A stretch of DNA of 64,000 nucleotides from Burkholderia sp. Bp8963 (GCF_003854275.1 NZ_QTQP01000024.1:56990-120989); one strand, 5' to 3'. Positions 53,623 to 63,071 are shown, numbered from the stretch's first letter. The notes: generated by a model not told the origin, from the letters alone. Program-made: numbers and translations.

Positions 53623-54459
53623 CTAGCTGCGCCGCGCCGGCGCAAATGGCAACTGCTCGATGTCGGCGCCGTGCGCGATGATCGCGGTGCTTTCCGGAAT
53701 CTCCTCCCACGCGCCGCGCAGGTCGACGAGCGGCTCGGACAGCACCATGAACGCGTCGTCGCCCGCTTCCGCGATGCGCGGATTGTGCGGATACAGTTCG
53801 TGCAGGTGCTTGAACGACGTGCTGTGGAACAGCGAGCGCGACTGCTGCTCGCTCGAGTATCGCACCGAGATGATCCGTTCGCCGTCGGTTGCGCATACGG
53901 TCATGTTCAGCGGCGTGGCGACGCGATGGTGCGCGGCGATATCCTCGACGACGCCGGCCATCCGCTCGAGCGCAGGCAACGGCGTATGTTCGAGACCGAA
54001 GGTCAGCGCAAGGCGGAACATCACTTCGGAATCCGTCGATCCTTCGAGCGTCGGGAACAGTGCGGGATCGATCTTCAGCGTCAGGTCGCGGCGCAGCTTG
54101 TGGAAATCGCGGATCAGCCCGTTGTGTGCGAACAGCCAGCGCCCATGACGGAACGGGTGGCAGTTGGTTTCCTGCACGGGCGTGTCCGTCGCCGCGCGGA
54201 TGTGCGCGATGAACATCCGCGAACGGATTGCGCGCGCGGCCTCGCGCAGGTTGCGGTCGTTCCACGCGGGTTGCACCGACCGATAGCGGAACGGGAGCTC
54301 GTCGGGGTGGCCGTACCAGCCGAGGCCGAAGCCGTCGCCGTTGGTGGTCGTCGCACCGAGTTGCGAATGCAGGCTCTGGTCGATCAGCGAGTGCTTCGCG
54401 CGGAACAGGACGGTCTCGAGATGGATCGGGTTGCCGGTATAGGCGAGCCAGCGGCACAT
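53623..54459 (-). CDS. Class II glutamine amidotransferase
   Basis: A 278-residue N-terminal-nucleophile amidotransferase of the YafJ/EgtC-like type, which releases ammonia from glutamine. The nucleophile is Cys2 in MCRWLAYTGNPI, which fixes the start at 54459; the longer open frame upstream is a low-complexity tail from repeats. TNGDGFGLGWY, FIAHIRAATDTPVQETNCHPF, FAHNGLI and GSTDSEVMF give the family oxyanion and glutamine-binding motifs. It is convergent with the GNAT gene. The physiological partner is not evident. Confidence 0.88.
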   Translation of the reverse strand: MCRWLAYTGNPIHLETVLFRAKHSLIDQSLHSQLGATTTNGDGFGLGWYGHPDELPFRYRSVQPAWNDRNLREAARAIRSRMFIAHIRAATDTPVQETNCHPFRHGRWLFAHNGLIRDFHKLRRDLTLKIDPALFPTLEGSTDSEVMFRLALTFGLEHTPLPALERMAGVVEDIAAHHRVATPLNMTVCATDGERIISVRYSSEQQSRSLFHSTSFKHLHELYPHNPRIAEAGDDAFMVLSEPLVDLRGAWEEIPESTAIIAHGADIEQLPFAPARRS

Positions 54460-54608
54460 GGGTCGCTCCTTCGCGATAGGACCTTTGCGCATGGTAGCCG
54501 ACTTCCGGGGAGCGGCGTACGGGGCAGGGTGGGCGGCGCGCGCGTTGGTCTGGACTGACGAAAGCGAGGCTGGCGGGCGGGAAGCACGGGGCTCGGAAGC
54601 CTGTAGCC

Positions 54609-54656
54609 GCAAGCCCGCAAGCCCGCAAGCCCGCAAGCCCGCAAGCCCGCAAGCCG
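54609..54656. repeat. 8-bp tandem repeat GCAAGCCC, about six copies
   Basis: Five perfect copies and one with a final G lie about 150 bases upstream of the amidotransferase start. Such short repeats can change length by slippage. There are no spacers, so this is not CRISPR. Confidence 0.9.
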
Positions 54657-54702
54657 GCGCCACGAACGATCCGCGGCGCCGGGAGGAGACCGTAGCGTCC
54701 GC

Positions 54703-55032
54703 TCAGTCGCCCATCGCGTCCATCACGCGCGCCGAATAGACGAGCGCCGCGCCCGCGTTCAGCGCGATGGCCACGCCGAGCGCTTCCGCCACTTCTTCCT
54801 TGGTCGCGCCATGCTTGGCCGCCTCGGCCGTGTGCACGGCGATACAGCCGTCGCAGCGCGTCGTGACCGCCACCGCGAGCGCGATCAGCTCGCGCGTCTT
54901 CGCGTCCAGATGGCCGGTCTTGGCGCCGGCGCCAGACAGTGCCTTGTAGCCGGCCAGCGTATCAGGCGACAACTTCGCCACTTCGCCGATGCGCGTCGAG
55001 AGTTCCTTGCGATATTCGTTCCAGTTCAGCAT
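54703..55032 (-). CDS. AhpD-like carboxymuconolactone decarboxylase family protein
   Basis: A 109-residue protein with the AhpD redox motif CDGCIAVHTAEAAKHGA: a C-x-x-C followed by His. LDAKTRELIALAVAVTTRC and EEVAEALGVAIALNAGAALVYS complete the family fold. It probably acts as an alkyl-hydroperoxide-related thiol peroxidase or disulfide reductase; the exact reaction is not determined. It is divergent from the AraC-type gene, with a 127-base gap that probably holds both promoters, so AraC may control it. Confidence 0.9.
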   Translation of the reverse strand: MLNWNEYRKELSTRIGEVAKLSPDTLAGYKALSGAGAKTGHLDAKTRELIALAVAVTTRCDGCIAVHTAEAAKHGATKEEVAEALGVAIALNAGAALVYSARVMDAMGD

Positions 55033-55159
55033 GGCTCGTCCTTTTCAGGGTTGAGTGACGGCGGCGGGTGCCGCGGTCTCGGTTGATGCACGGTTATTCT
55101 GAACGTCCACGCTGATGGTTTCGATACACTGAAGCGTCAATTTTTAGCGCGATCGTCTC

Positions 55160-56101
55160 ATGGATGCATTGAGTCAACTGCTGCTGCTGGGCCACAGCCA
55201 CGTCGAGCTGGACGTGCGCTGCCTGCTCGACGGGCCGTTCGCGATCGCGCACGGCGCGCTGCCGCCCGGCGAAGCGGCGTTTCACCTGCTGCTGGCCGGC
55301 CAATGCCGGCTGCGCACCGCGAGCGGGCGGACGCTGCATCTTTCGGAGGGCGATTTCGTGCTGCTGCCGAGGGGCGACGCGCACGATACCGTCGATGCCG
55401 CGGCGGCGGCGGGCGCGTCGTCGGCGCGGGTGCGCGAGTGGCCCGCGACGGGCGGTGCGGTGCTGCCGATCAAGAGCAATATCGACGCGCCCGACCGCGC
55501 GAGCGTGGATCTGCTCTGCGGCCGCTACGTGTACGAGCGCGGCCCCGGCGAGCTGCTGATGCGTGCGTTGCCGGGCGTGCTGCATGTCGGGTTGCGCGAG
55601 TCGTCGGGGCTGGCGCAGCTGCAGGTGCTGACCGACGTGCTGCGCGCGGAGGCGTCGAACGTGCAGCCGGCCGCCGGCGCGATCGTGAACGCGCTCGGGC
55701 AGGCGCTACTCGCGTATGCGCTGCGCGCGTATGGGCAACACGCGCAGGTGCCGCCCGGCTGGCTCGCACTGGCCGCCGACGCGCGGCTCGGGCCGTCGGT
55801 CCAGGCGGTGCTGCAGGCGCCTGCGCAGCCGTGGACGGTCGCGTCGCTCGGCGACGTAGCGGCGATGTCGCGCGCGACCTATGCGCGGCATTTCCGCGAG
55901 AAGGCGGGGATGAGCGTCGGGGCGTTCGTCACGCAGATCCGGATGATGCGCGCGTGCGCGCTGCTGAAGGACACGCATCGCGGGCAGGCCGAGATCGGAC
56001 AGGCGGTCGGCTACCAGTCCGAAGCGGCGTTCGGCAAGGCGTTTCGCGACGTGTTCGGCACGACGCCCGGCCGATGGCGGCGCGCGCAACGCACGCCGTG
56101 A
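55160..56101 (+). CDS. AraC-family transcriptional regulator with cupin sensor domain
   Basis: A 313-residue regulator. Residues 1 to about 190 form a cupin-like sensor (FHLLLAGQCRLRTASGRTLHL, GDFVLLPRGDAHD). The C-terminal DNA-binding domain has two helix-turn-helix units: ASLGDVAAMSRATYARHFRE and AEIGQAVGYQSEAAFGKAFR, ending GTTPGRWRRA. The divergent AhpD-like gene is the likely target. The ligand is unknown. The 339 bases after its stop hold no gene, only the terminator near 56394–56428 that belongs to the opposite strand. Confidence 0.9.
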   Translation: MDALSQLLLLGHSHVELDVRCLLDGPFAIAHGALPPGEAAFHLLLAGQCRLRTASGRTLHLSEGDFVLLPRGDAHDTVDAAAAAGASSARVREWPATGGAVLPIKSNIDAPDRASVDLLCGRYVYERGPGELLMRALPGVLHVGLRESSGLAQLQVLTDVLRAEASNVQPAAGAIVNALGQALLAYALRAYGQHAQVPPGWLALAADARLGPSVQAVLQAPAQPWTVASLGDVAAMSRATYARHFREKAGMSVGAFVTQIRMMRACALLKDTHRGQAEIGQAVGYQSEAAFGKAFRDVFGTTPGRWRRAQRTP

Positions 56102-56393
56102 GCGGGGCGTGCGCTGTCCGGTTGGCGCGGTCACCGTGCAGAAGAACACGCGCGACCTGCAGAACGCGAAGCCGCGCTTCGCCGACATCGATCCCGTACA
56201 ACCGCCGCAGGAGTGATGCAGCGGCAGGCGGGGTGCGCTTCCTGCCTGCCTTCGTCGTGGCGCGCGGATCGGAATTCTCGTGATTTCGGAATCGTCCCGG
56301 AATGCTTCGGATGTCTAACGTATGCTCACGTTCGGACAGCGCCATCCGTTCCATTCGTGCCGGGCACGGATGTGCGAGCAAAAGTGCGCAGCA

Positions 56394-56428
56394 AAGAAAA
56401 AAGGGCTTCCAGTTTCCTGGAAGCCCTT
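56394..56428 (-). terminator. Rho-independent terminator of tRNA-Lys
   Basis: A perfect 12-bp stem (56401–56412 with 56417–56428) and 4-base loop are followed on the minus strand by a run of T. It lies just after the tRNA 3' end. Confidence 0.93.
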
Positions 56429-56440
56429 CCTTCTTACATC

Positions 56441-56516
56441 TGGTAGGCCGTGCGGGACTCGAACCTGCGACCAACGGATTAAAAGTCCGCTGCTCTACCA
56501 ACTGAGCTAACGACCC
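56441..56516 (-). tRNA. tRNA-Lys, anticodon TTT
   Basis: A 76-base gene on the minus strand, with GGGTCGT acceptor arm, D arm TTAGCTCAGTTGGTAGAGC, anticodon loop CTTTTAA (anticodon TTT, Lys), T arm GGTTCGAGTCC and encoded CCA end. Its own promoter and terminator flank it. Confidence 0.97.
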
Positions 56517-56527
56517 GAAGAAGCGAA

Positions 56528-56556
56528 ACTATAATGGTGAATTGCAGGCCTGTCAA
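56528..56556 (-). promoter_or_regulatory. Sigma-70 promoter of tRNA-Lys
   Basis: On the minus strand TTGACA (56556–56551) and TATAGT (56533–56528) are spaced exactly 17 bases. Transcription would start near 56521, about 5 bases before the tRNA. It overlaps the region just after the cpoB stop. Confidence 0.88.
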
Positions 56557-56571
56557 CAACCTGCGCCACAA

Positions 56572-57321
56572 TTATTTGATTGTCTGCAACTTGCCTTGAG
56601 CCGTCTGCGCCGCGCTCGACCCGCCGTACTGCGAGACGACCTGTTCGAAGGTCTTCTTCGCCGCCGCCTTCTGGCCTTGCTCGAGCTGGTTCGTGCCGAT
56701 CGCGACGAGCGCGTCGGCCGCGCGCGGATGCTGCGGAAACTTGCTCACGATGCCCTGCCAGGTCGCCGTCGAACCCCGGTAGTCGCGCAGTGCGTACTGT
56801 GCGTTGCCGAGCCAGTACTGCGCGGTCGGCTGATAGGGGCTCTCGGGATACTTCGCGATGAAGCTGCGGAACGACGCAGCGGCAGCCTTGAAGTTGCCGT
56901 CGCGGAACTGCTGCTGCGCTGCATTGAACGCATCCGTTTCGCCCGGCTGCACGGTGCCTTCGACACCGTCCACCGTCTTCTGCTGCGGCTCGAACTTCTT
57001 GAGCCGCGTGTCGAGATCGGTGTAGTACTCCTTCTGCTGGCGTTCGAGCGTCGTGAGCCGGTTCGTCAGATCCTCGTTCTCGCCGCGCAGCGTCGCGACC
57101 TGCTGGTTCAGCTGGTCGAGGCGGCCGGTTTGATCGAGGATCGTGCGCTGCGCAGCCTGCAACTGACTCGTCAGGCTGTCGTTCTTGCTGCGCAGGTCGA
57201 GAACGGCGCGACGCGCTTCGTTGTCGTCGAACATGCCGGCGTGCGCCGGCGCGGCCGACCACGCCGCGCCGACAACGCAGACGGCTGCGGCTACGCGCAG
57301 CCAGGTTACACGGTGCGTCAT
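56572..57321 (-). CDS. cpoB: Cell division coordinator CpoB (YbgF)
   Basis: A 249-residue periplasmic protein that links Tol-Pal outer-membrane constriction with septal peptidoglycan synthesis. The signal peptide ends in AAPAHA-G. An N-terminal coiled coil covers about residues 35–105 (ARRAVLDLRSKNDSLTSQL, DQLNQQVATLR), followed by C-terminal TPR repeats (residues about 130–245) with FRDGNFKAAAASFRSFIAKYP and GNAQYALRDYRGS. It is the last protein gene of the tol operon, 19 bases after pal. The tRNA-Lys promoter begins 15 bases after its stop. Confidence 0.93.
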   Translation of the reverse strand: MTHRVTWLRVAAAVCVVGAAWSAAPAHAGMFDDNEARRAVLDLRSKNDSLTSQLQAAQRTILDQTGRLDQLNQQVATLRGENEDLTNRLTTLERQQKEYYTDLDTRLKKFEPQQKTVDGVEGTVQPGETDAFNAAQQQFRDGNFKAAAASFRSFIAKYPESPYQPTAQYWLGNAQYALRDYRGSTATWQGIVSKFPQHPRAADALVAIGTNQLEQGQKAAAKKTFEQVVSQYGGSSAAQTAQGKLQTIK

Positions 57322-57340
57322 ACAGCGACCCTTCCGTAAC

Positions 57341-57850
57341 TTACTGTTGATAGACGAGATCCGAGCGGCGGTTCTGCGCCCACGAAGCCTCGTCGTGACC
57401 CGCTGCCTGCGGCTTTTCCTTGCCGAGGCTCACGGCTTCCATTTGCGAGTCGGGCACGCCGAGCAGTGCCATCGCACGGCGCACGGCTTCCGCACGCTTC
57501 TGGCCGAGCGCGAGGTTGTACTCGCTCGTGCCGCGGTCGTCGGTGTTGCCCTGGATCAGCACGTGGCGCTGCGGATGGCCCTTCAGGTACTGCGAGTGTT
57601 GCTGCAGCAGCGGCTGGTACTCATCCTTCACCGAATAGCTGTCGAAATCGAAGTAGATGCTGCGCTTGGCGAGCGGGCCGTTCGGATCGTTCAGCGGATC
57701 GACGTTCACTTGCGCGACGTTTTCCGGGTTCGGCTGCGTGCTCATCGCACCGGCGTTGGCCTTTTCGTCGAGCTTCACGCCCGACTTGCATGCTGCCAGC
57801 GCGCCGACCATCATCACGGCCAGGGCCAGACGAACTTTTTTCGACATCAT
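57341..57850 (-). CDS. pal: Peptidoglycan-associated lipoprotein Pal
   Basis: Pal anchors the outer membrane to peptidoglycan and interacts with TolB and TolA. The 169-residue protein has a lipoprotein signal with lipobox GALAAC near residues 16–21. Its OmpA-like domain includes IYFDFDSYSVKDEY and the peptidoglycan-binding block GNTDDRGTSEYNLALGQKRAEAV. ATG 57850 is chosen because AGGAG lies 7 bases upstream and the lipobox is then positioned normally; the open frame further upstream is not used. It lies 17 bases after tolB. Confidence 0.95.
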   Translation of the reverse strand: MMSKKVRLALAVMMVGALAACKSGVKLDEKANAGAMSTQPNPENVAQVNVDPLNDPNGPLAKRSIYFDFDSYSVKDEYQPLLQQHSQYLKGHPQRHVLIQGNTDDRGTSEYNLALGQKRAEAVRRAMALLGVPDSQMEAVSLGKEKPQAAGHDEASWAQNRRSDLVYQQ

Positions 57851-57867
57851 GGTTACTCTCCTTTTGG

Positions 57868-59163
57868 TCATTGCATGAAGGGTCCCCACGACGGCTCGCG
57901 TACGGAGCCGCCCTGGACGGACAGGATCTGCGGCGGCGCGCTGCCGTCGGAAGGAACGGCAGCCAGCACGTTGCGACCACCCGACTGCGTCGCATACAGG
58001 ATGTACTGGCCATTCGCCGCAAAGCTCGGCGACTCGTCATGACTGGTATTCGTGATCGCGTTCGCCGCGCCCGTCTGCAGATCCTGAACGTACAGCTTGA
58101 AGCCCCCGCCCGTGCGGGAGATGTAAGCGAGCATCTTGCCGTCCGGGCTCACGCGCGGGCTCGTGTTGTAGCTGCCGGTGAACGTCACGCGCTGCGCCGA
58201 GCCGGCGCTTTCGCCCTGGGCCGGCATCCGGTACACCTGCGGCGCGCCGCCGCGGTCGCTCGTGAAGTAGATCCAGCGGCCGTCCGGCGAGTAATTCGGC
58301 TCGGTGTCGATCGAGCTGCTCTGCGTCAGGCGGCGCAGGCCGCCGCCGTTCGAGTCGACCGAGTAGATCTGCGTGTTGCCCGTCAGCGACAGCGCGACCG
58401 ACAGCGTCTGGCCGTCCGGCGACCACGCCGGCGCGCTGTTGTTGCCCTTCTGGTCGGACACCATGTAGCGACGGCCGGTCGGCAGGTCATGGATGTAGAC
58501 GATCGGCTTCTTGCGCTCGAACGATACGTACGCGACCTTCGTGCCGGTCGGCGACCACGCCGGCGAAATGATCGGCTCGGTGCTCGACAGCGCGATGCGC
58601 GCGTTTTGGCCGTCCGAATCGGAAATCTGCAGCTGGTAGCGGTTGCCCGACTTGATCACGTACGACAGCCGCGTCGCGAACACGCCGCGCACGCCGAGCA
58701 GCTTCTGGTAAATGTAGTCGGCGATCTTGTGGCCGGCCGTGCGCAGCGTCGTGTCGGTCGCCGTCAGCGACAGGCCGCCGAGGCTTTGCTGCTTCACGGT
58801 GTCGTACAGGATGAAGTTGACCTTGTACTGGCCGTTTGCCTCGCGGTTCACGCTGCCCGCGACGAACGCGTTCGCGCCCTTGGCCTTCCATGCGCCGAAA
58901 TCGACCGACGCAGTCTCGGGCACGGGTGTGCTGCCTGCGTCGATGTTGGTGAATTTGCCGCTGCGGGCAAGGTCGGAACGGACGATCGACGTGACCTGCT
59001 GGGGCAGGCCCGCCTCGTTCGCGAAATTCGCGGTGGCGATGGGGAACTGGGTCGAACCGACGCCGGTGATCAGCACGTTGACCTGCGCGTTAGCGGCGCT
59101 GCCCGCCGAGATCAGACACGAGGCAACGAGTGCCCTGAAACCTAGCTTCGTCATCAAACTCAT
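57868..59163 (-). CDS. tolB: Tol-Pal system protein TolB
   Basis: A 431-residue periplasmic beta-propeller that couples TolA to Pal. A signal peptide ends near GSAANAQV. The N-terminal domain (about 25–165) is followed by WD40-like repeats rich in SPDGQ/WSPDG motifs ([63 protein letters not shown]). ATG 59163 is chosen for the signal peptide; an ATG three codons later is also possible. The length matches TolB of other proteobacteria. A 109-base gap separates it from tolA. Confidence 0.95.
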   Translation of the reverse strand: MSLMTKLGFRALVASCLISAGSAANAQVNVLITGVGSTQFPIATANFANEAGLPQQVTSIVRSDLARSGKFTNIDAGSTPVPETASVDFGAWKAKGANAFVAGSVNREANGQYKVNFILYDTVKQQSLGGLSLTATDTTLRTAGHKIADYIYQKLLGVRGVFATRLSYVIKSGNRYQLQISDSDGQNARIALSSTEPIISPAWSPTGTKVAYVSFERKKPIVYIHDLPTGRRYMVSDQKGNNSAPAWSPDGQTLSVALSLTGNTQIYSVDSNGGGLRRLTQSSSIDTEPNYSPDGRWIYFTSDRGGAPQVYRMPAQGESAGSAQRVTFTGSYNTSPRVSPDGKMLAYISRTGGGFKLYVQDLQTGAANAITNTSHDESPSFAANGQYILYATQSGGRNVLAAVPSDGSAPPQILSVQGGSVREPSWGPFMQ

Positions 59164-59272
59164 GCTTCTTGCTTCCCGTATGACTAGTATCGCTGCGCAA
59201 CCGCAGAGACAGTAAAAATACCCGATTCGTTCCCGTCTTCCAGCGACGCCCGGAGTGTAAGCGCATTTCCGC

Positions 59273-60319
59273 TCACTCCGCCGCCTTGAAGGTAATCGTA
59301 ATGTCCGGCGGGGTACGACCGTTAGAATCGGGAGGTAACGGGACCGATGCCTGGATCGCACTGACCACGGCTTGATCCCACCCCGAATTTCCGCTCGAAC
59401 GGCGGATCGATACGCTCAATACGTCGCCCGACGGCGTGCAGCGGATCGCGACGACCGTCGTCAGCCCCGCGCGCTCGCCGCCCCAGACGATGTTCGGCTT
59501 CACGCGGCGCCGCACCTTGTCCGGGTAACCCGGAGTCGCTGCCGTGCCGCCCGAGCCCGTGCCCGTGCCGCTCTTCGCGAGGCCTTCGCCGCCGCCTTCG
59601 CCACCGCCGGCGAGACCCTGCATCTGCGCGAGGCGCGTACGCCGCTCCTGGTCGAGCTTCGCGTTCGCCGCCGCGTCCGCCTTCGCACGGGCTGCCGCCT
59701 CTGCCTTCGCTGCAGCCCTTGCTTCGGCCTTCGCCTTGGCTGCGGTCTCGGCTTTCGCCTTCGCGGCCTGCTGCTGGGCCTCGAGCTTCGCCTGCTTCTG
59801 TTGCTCGAGCTTCTGCTGCTCCGCGAGCTGCTGCTTGTGCTGCTTGAGCTTTTCAGCCTGCTTCTGCTTTTCGAGCTCGGCAGCCCGCTGCGCGGCGAGC
59901 GCAGCCGCCTGCTGGGCCGCGAGCTGCGCGCGTTTCGCCTGCTCTTCCTGTTGCGTCTTCAACTGCTGCGCGCGGCGCTGCTGTTCGAGCAGCGCTTCGC
60001 GCGCGGCGGCTTCCTGCTGGCGCTTCTTCTGCTGCAGCGCGATGTCCGCTTCCTCGTTCCTGACCGGAGGAGGGGGCGGCGCGACCTTCGCGGGCGGCGC
60101 CGGTGCCGGGACCGGCTGCGGCGTGGCCATGTCCGGCACCGTCGACCACAGCTCGGCCTCGGAGCCCGCCGGCGTGCTGTTCTGCCATTGGACGCCGTGG
60201 TACAGGAACAGCGCGAGCAGCACGTGCATCAGCGCGGCGAGCGCGAACGCGCGCCACGTGCCGCGTTCGCGTGGAGGCTGAGGCGGGTAGGCGGTGCTGC
60301 GCGGGGGGGGCCGTTTCAT
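59273..60319 (-). CDS. tolA: Tol-Pal system protein TolA
   Basis: A 348-residue inner-membrane protein spanning the periplasm. A transmembrane helix lies at about residues 22–42 ([19 protein letters not shown]). The middle (about 75–240) is a Gln/Lys/Ala-rich coiled coil with [19 protein letters not shown]. The C-terminal domain (about 262–348) has [33 protein letters not shown] and [16 protein letters not shown], typical of TolA/TonB ends. It overlaps tolR by 4 bases and uses the TolQ-TolR motor. Confidence 0.94.
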   Translation of the reverse strand: MKRPPPRSTAYPPQPPRERGTWRAFALAALMHVLLALFLYHGVQWQNSTPAGSEAELWSTVPDMATPQPVPAPAPPAKVAPPPPPVRNEEADIALQQKKRQQEAAAREALLEQQRRAQQLKTQQEEQAKRAQLAAQQAAALAAQRAAELEKQKQAEKLKQHKQQLAEQQKLEQQKQAKLEAQQQAAKAKAETAAKAKAEARAAAKAEAAARAKADAAANAKLDQERRTRLAQMQGLAGGGEGGGEGLAKSGTGTGSGGTAATPGYPDKVRRRVKPNIVWGGERAGLTTVVAIRCTPSGDVLSVSIRRSSGNSGWDQAVVSAIQASVPLPPDSNGRTPPDITITFKAAE

Positions 60320-60765
60320 TGCGATTTGACGAGGAGGCCGACGCGTTTGACACCACGCGCCTTCAGATCCGACATCACGGTCATGACGGCATCGTACTGC
60401 ACGGTCTTGTCGGCTGCGATCACGACCGGCTGGTCGGGGTGATCGGCCTGACGGGCGACGATGAAGCTGTCGAGCTCGGCCTTCGTCATCGTGTCTTCCT
60501 GGGTCGCGCCCGACGCGCCCTTGTACTTGACGCTCATCGTCCGGTCGGCCTTGATGTTGACGACGACAGGCGGCGTCTGTTCCTGCGGCGCGGCGTTGCC
60601 GACGGTCGGCAGGTTGATGATCGACGGCGCGACGAGCGGTGCGGTGACCATGAAGATCACGAGCAGCACGAGCATCACGTCGATGTACGGCACGACGTTG
60701 ATGTCGGCCATCGCGCGGCGCGAGCGGCCGCCGCGCATGCTGGATCGGATGGGAGTTCCGGCCAT
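60316..60765 (-). CDS. tolR: Tol-Pal system protein TolR
   Basis: A 149-residue ExbD/TolR-family protein that forms the proton-driven motor with TolQ. The N-terminal transmembrane helix NVVPYIDVMLVLLVIFMVTAPL (about 22–44) contains the conserved membrane Asp. The periplasmic part has the family motif region ALDSFIVARQ and ends in VKRVGLLVKS. It begins 10 bases after tolQ and overlaps tolA by ATGA. Confidence 0.95.
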   Translation of the reverse strand: MAGTPIRSSMRGGRSRRAMADINVVPYIDVMLVLLVIFMVTAPLVAPSIINLPTVGNAAPQEQTPPVVVNIKADRTMSVKYKGASGATQEDTMTKAELDSFIVARQADHPDQPVVIAADKTVQYDAVMTVMSDLKARGVKRVGLLVKSQ

Positions 60766-60775
60766 GGCGCGCTCC

Positions 60776-61453
60776 TTACTGGGCCTGACGCTGCAGGATG
60801 TTCGAGAACTCTTCGATGAAGGTCTCGAAGCGGATCGCGAGGCGGTCGATGTCGTGCGCGTAGCGGTTGTACGCGACCACCGCGGGAATCGCGGCGAACA
60901 GGCCGATCGCGGTCGCGACGAGCGCTTCGGCGATGCCCGGCGCGACGTTCGCGAGCGTTGCCTGCTGGACGTTCGCGAGACCGCGGAACGAGTTCATGAT
61001 CCCCCAGACGGTGCCGAACAGGCCGATGTACGGGCTGACCGAGCCGACCGACGCGAGGAAGGCGAGGTTCGCTTCGAGCACGTCCATCTCACGCTGGAAC
61101 GATGCACGCATCGCGCGCCGCGCGCCGTCGAGCACGAGGCCCGGGTCGCTGATGCGCTTTTCCTTCGCCTTCAGGAACTCGCGCATCCCCGATTCGAAGA
61201 TCCGTTCGAGTGCGCCGATCGTGTGGCGGTTGTTCGCCGCGCTCTGATACAAGGCCTGCAGGTCGCCACCCGACCAGAAATCCCGTTCGAAGCGCTCGGT
61301 CTGCGCGCGTGCGCGGCGGATCGCGAACCACTTTCGGAAGATGAAGGTCCACGACATCAGCGACAGCAACAGCAGCAGCCCCATCACCGCCTGGGCCAGG
61401 ACGCTCGCATTGAGGACGAGGGAAATGATCGACAGGTCTTGAGAAGTATTCAT
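60776..61453 (-). CDS. tolQ: Tol-Pal system protein TolQ
   Basis: A 225-residue MotA/ExbB/TolQ-family protein. Transmembrane segments lie at about residues 20–42 (AVMGLLLLLSLMSWTFIF), 130–155 and 168–195. VGSVSPYIGLFGTVWGIMNSF and VAPGIAEALVATAIGLFAAIPAVVAYN are the family signatures with the conserved Thr residues of the motor. It is the first tol gene and lies 160 bases after ybgC; I see no clear -35/-10 pair in that gap, so it may be co-transcribed with ybgC. Confidence 0.95.
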   Translation of the reverse strand: MNTSQDLSIISLVLNASVLAQAVMGLLLLLSLMSWTFIFRKWFAIRRARAQTERFERDFWSGGDLQALYQSAANNRHTIGALERIFESGMREFLKAKEKRISDPGLVLDGARRAMRASFQREMDVLEANLAFLASVGSVSPYIGLFGTVWGIMNSFRGLANVQQATLANVAPGIAEALVATAIGLFAAIPAVVAYNRYAHDIDRLAIRFETFIEEFSNILQRQAQ

Positions 61454-61613
61454 ATAGGTTTGAGTTACGTCCCTTCGGGGGCGCCCCGCCAGGGGTGCCC
61501 GGCGGGTTGCAGCGTGGCGCGCCGGCTGACAGGCCGGGTTGCCGTGCCTGATGCCGAACCTTGCTTAGTATCGATTCAGGAAGGCGAGTTCATAGGCATC
61601 GTCTAAACGGGGC

Positions 61614-62090
61614 TCACGCGAGCCTCGTTGACAACATCGTCTGACCGGCGTCGATGACGGGCCCGCGTTGCAGCGCGTCGAGCACGGCCGGCGGGATCGC
61701 CGCGGGCCGGATGCCGGTGCGGTCGACGCAGCCGATGCGGATGTGCCCGGCGACGAGCAGCGTATCGCCGCGCCATGCCTCCTGTGTGAATTCCACCGAC
61801 GCGCGACCGATTCGCCCGGGCCGGCTCGTGATCGCCAGCGCGTCGTCGAGCCGCGCCGGTGCGCGATAGTCGAGCGCGGTGCTGCGGACGATGAAGAGCG
61901 CGCCCGTCTCGTCGGCGAGCTGCCTCTGATCGATGCCGCAGGCGCGCAGCCATTCGGTGCGGGCGCGCTCGAAGAACTTCAGGTAGTTGGCATAGAAGAC
62001 GATGCCGCCTGCGTCGGTATCCTCGTAATACACGCGCACCGGCCAGGTAAAGCCGGAAGGCGCTTCCGGAGGGCGGGTAGGCTGAGTCAT
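61614..62090 (-). CDS. ybgC: Acyl-CoA thioesterase YbgC
   Basis: A hotdog-fold thioesterase that hydrolyses acyl-CoAs, placed before the tol operon as in many proteobacteria. VYYEDTDAGGIVFYANYLKFFERARTEWLR contains the catalytic Asp and the family motif, and RIGCVDRTGIRPAAIP is near the C terminus. Two starts are possible, ATG 62099 and ATG 62090. TAAAAT on the minus strand at 62098–62103 overlaps the first and ends 8 bases before the second, so 62090 (158 residues) is preferred and might be transcribed nearly without a leader. Confidence 0.9.
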   Translation of the reverse strand: MTQPTRPPEAPSGFTWPVRVYYEDTDAGGIVFYANYLKFFERARTEWLRACGIDQRQLADETGALFIVRSTALDYRAPARLDDALAITSRPGRIGRASVEFTQEAWRGDTLLVAGHIRIGCVDRTGIRPAAIPPAVLDALQRGPVIDAGQTMLSTRLA

Positions 62091-62155
62091 GGCGCGCATT
62101 TTACCGGAAGCGGGTAACGGGATTTGTTACCGATTCGTAACGGAATGTAGTAGCG

Positions 62156-62180
62156 GCGGGCCGGCCGGCGGCCGGCCCGC
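62156..62180. repeat. GC-rich 11-bp hairpin after the short-chain dehydrogenase
   Basis: GCGGGCCGGCC and GGCCGGCCCGC are separated by 3 bases, 6 bases after the dehydrogenase stop on the minus strand. No T run follows, so termination here would be weak or factor-dependent. Confidence 0.65.
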
Positions 62181-62186
62181 GCGGGT

Positions 62187-62933
62187 TCAGCCGCGGTGAA
62201 CCGTGGGGCCGCCGGGCGCCTGTGCGATCGGCATCATCTCGATCGTGTTGATGTTGACGTGCGCCGGGCGAGTCGCGATCCAGTAGATCGTGTCGGCGAT
62301 GTCCTCGGGCAGCAGTGGCTGGACGTTCGTGTAGACGCTGGCCGCCTTCGCGTCGTCGCCGCGATAGCGGACGTTCGAGAATTCGGTGCCGCCGCAGAGG
62401 CCCGGCTCGATGTCGGTGACGCGCAGCGGTGTGCCGAGCAGGTCGGCGCGCAGGTTCAGGCTGAATTGTCTGACGAAAGCCTTCGTCGCGCCGTAGACGT
62501 TGCCGCCCGCATACGGATAGGAGCCCGCGACCGAGCCGAGATTGAAGATGTGGCCGCGGCCGCGTTCGATCATGCCGGGCAGCAAAGTGTGCGTGACCGT
62601 CACGAGACCCGAGCAGTTCGTGTCGATCATCGTCTGCCATTCGTCGAGGCTGGCCTTGTGGGCCGGCTCGACGCCGAGCGCGAGGCCGGCGTTGTTGACG
62701 AGCACGTCGAGCGCCGCGAACTCGGCGGGAAGCGCCGCCGGCACCGCGGCCACCGCGGCCCGGTCGCGCACGTCGAGCTCGAGCGGCAGCAGCGCGTCGC
62801 CGAGTTCGGCTGCGAGCGCATCGAGGCGATCCTTGCGTCGCGCGGTCGCGACGACGCGGTGGCCACCCTTGACGAAGGCACGGGCGACGGCGGCGCCGAA
62901 GCCGGCGGACGCGCCTGTAACGAACACGATCAT
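62187..62933 (-). CDS. Short-chain dehydrogenase/reductase (YdfG-like)
   Basis: A 248-residue classical SDR. MIVFVTGASAGFGAAVARAF carries the G-x3-G-x-G nucleotide site, VNNAGLALG the N-N-A-G motif, and NVYGATKAFVRQFSLNL the catalytic Tyr and Lys. The sequence resembles YdfG, which oxidises 3-hydroxy acids and serine with NADP. ATG 62933 with AGGAG upstream is chosen; the longer frame has no homology. It is divergent from glyA, with a 415-base gap containing a riboswitch. Confidence 0.88.
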   Translation of the reverse strand: MIVFVTGASAGFGAAVARAFVKGGHRVVATARRKDRLDALAAELGDALLPLELDVRDRAAVAAVPAALPAEFAALDVLVNNAGLALGVEPAHKASLDEWQTMIDTNCSGLVTVTHTLLPGMIERGRGHIFNLGSVAGSYPYAGGNVYGATKAFVRQFSLNLRADLLGTPLRVTDIEPGLCGGTEFSNVRYRGDDAKAASVYTNVQPLLPEDIADTIYWIATRPAHVNINTIEMMPIAQAPGGPTVHRG

Positions 62934-63071
62934 TGCTGCTCCTGGTCGGAAAAATAGCGGATGGGGAACCTGCAAGCGTACTGAGATTGCCGCGCCGCGG
63001 CAAGGCGGCGGAACGTATCCGCCACGGGCGCAAGGAACCTGTCCCTGACTGTTTGGCCGGCGGCCGCGCGG

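Noticed and set aside
54609..54656. CRISPR array
   Set aside because: Repeat units are 8 bases and contiguous, with no spacers or cas genes.
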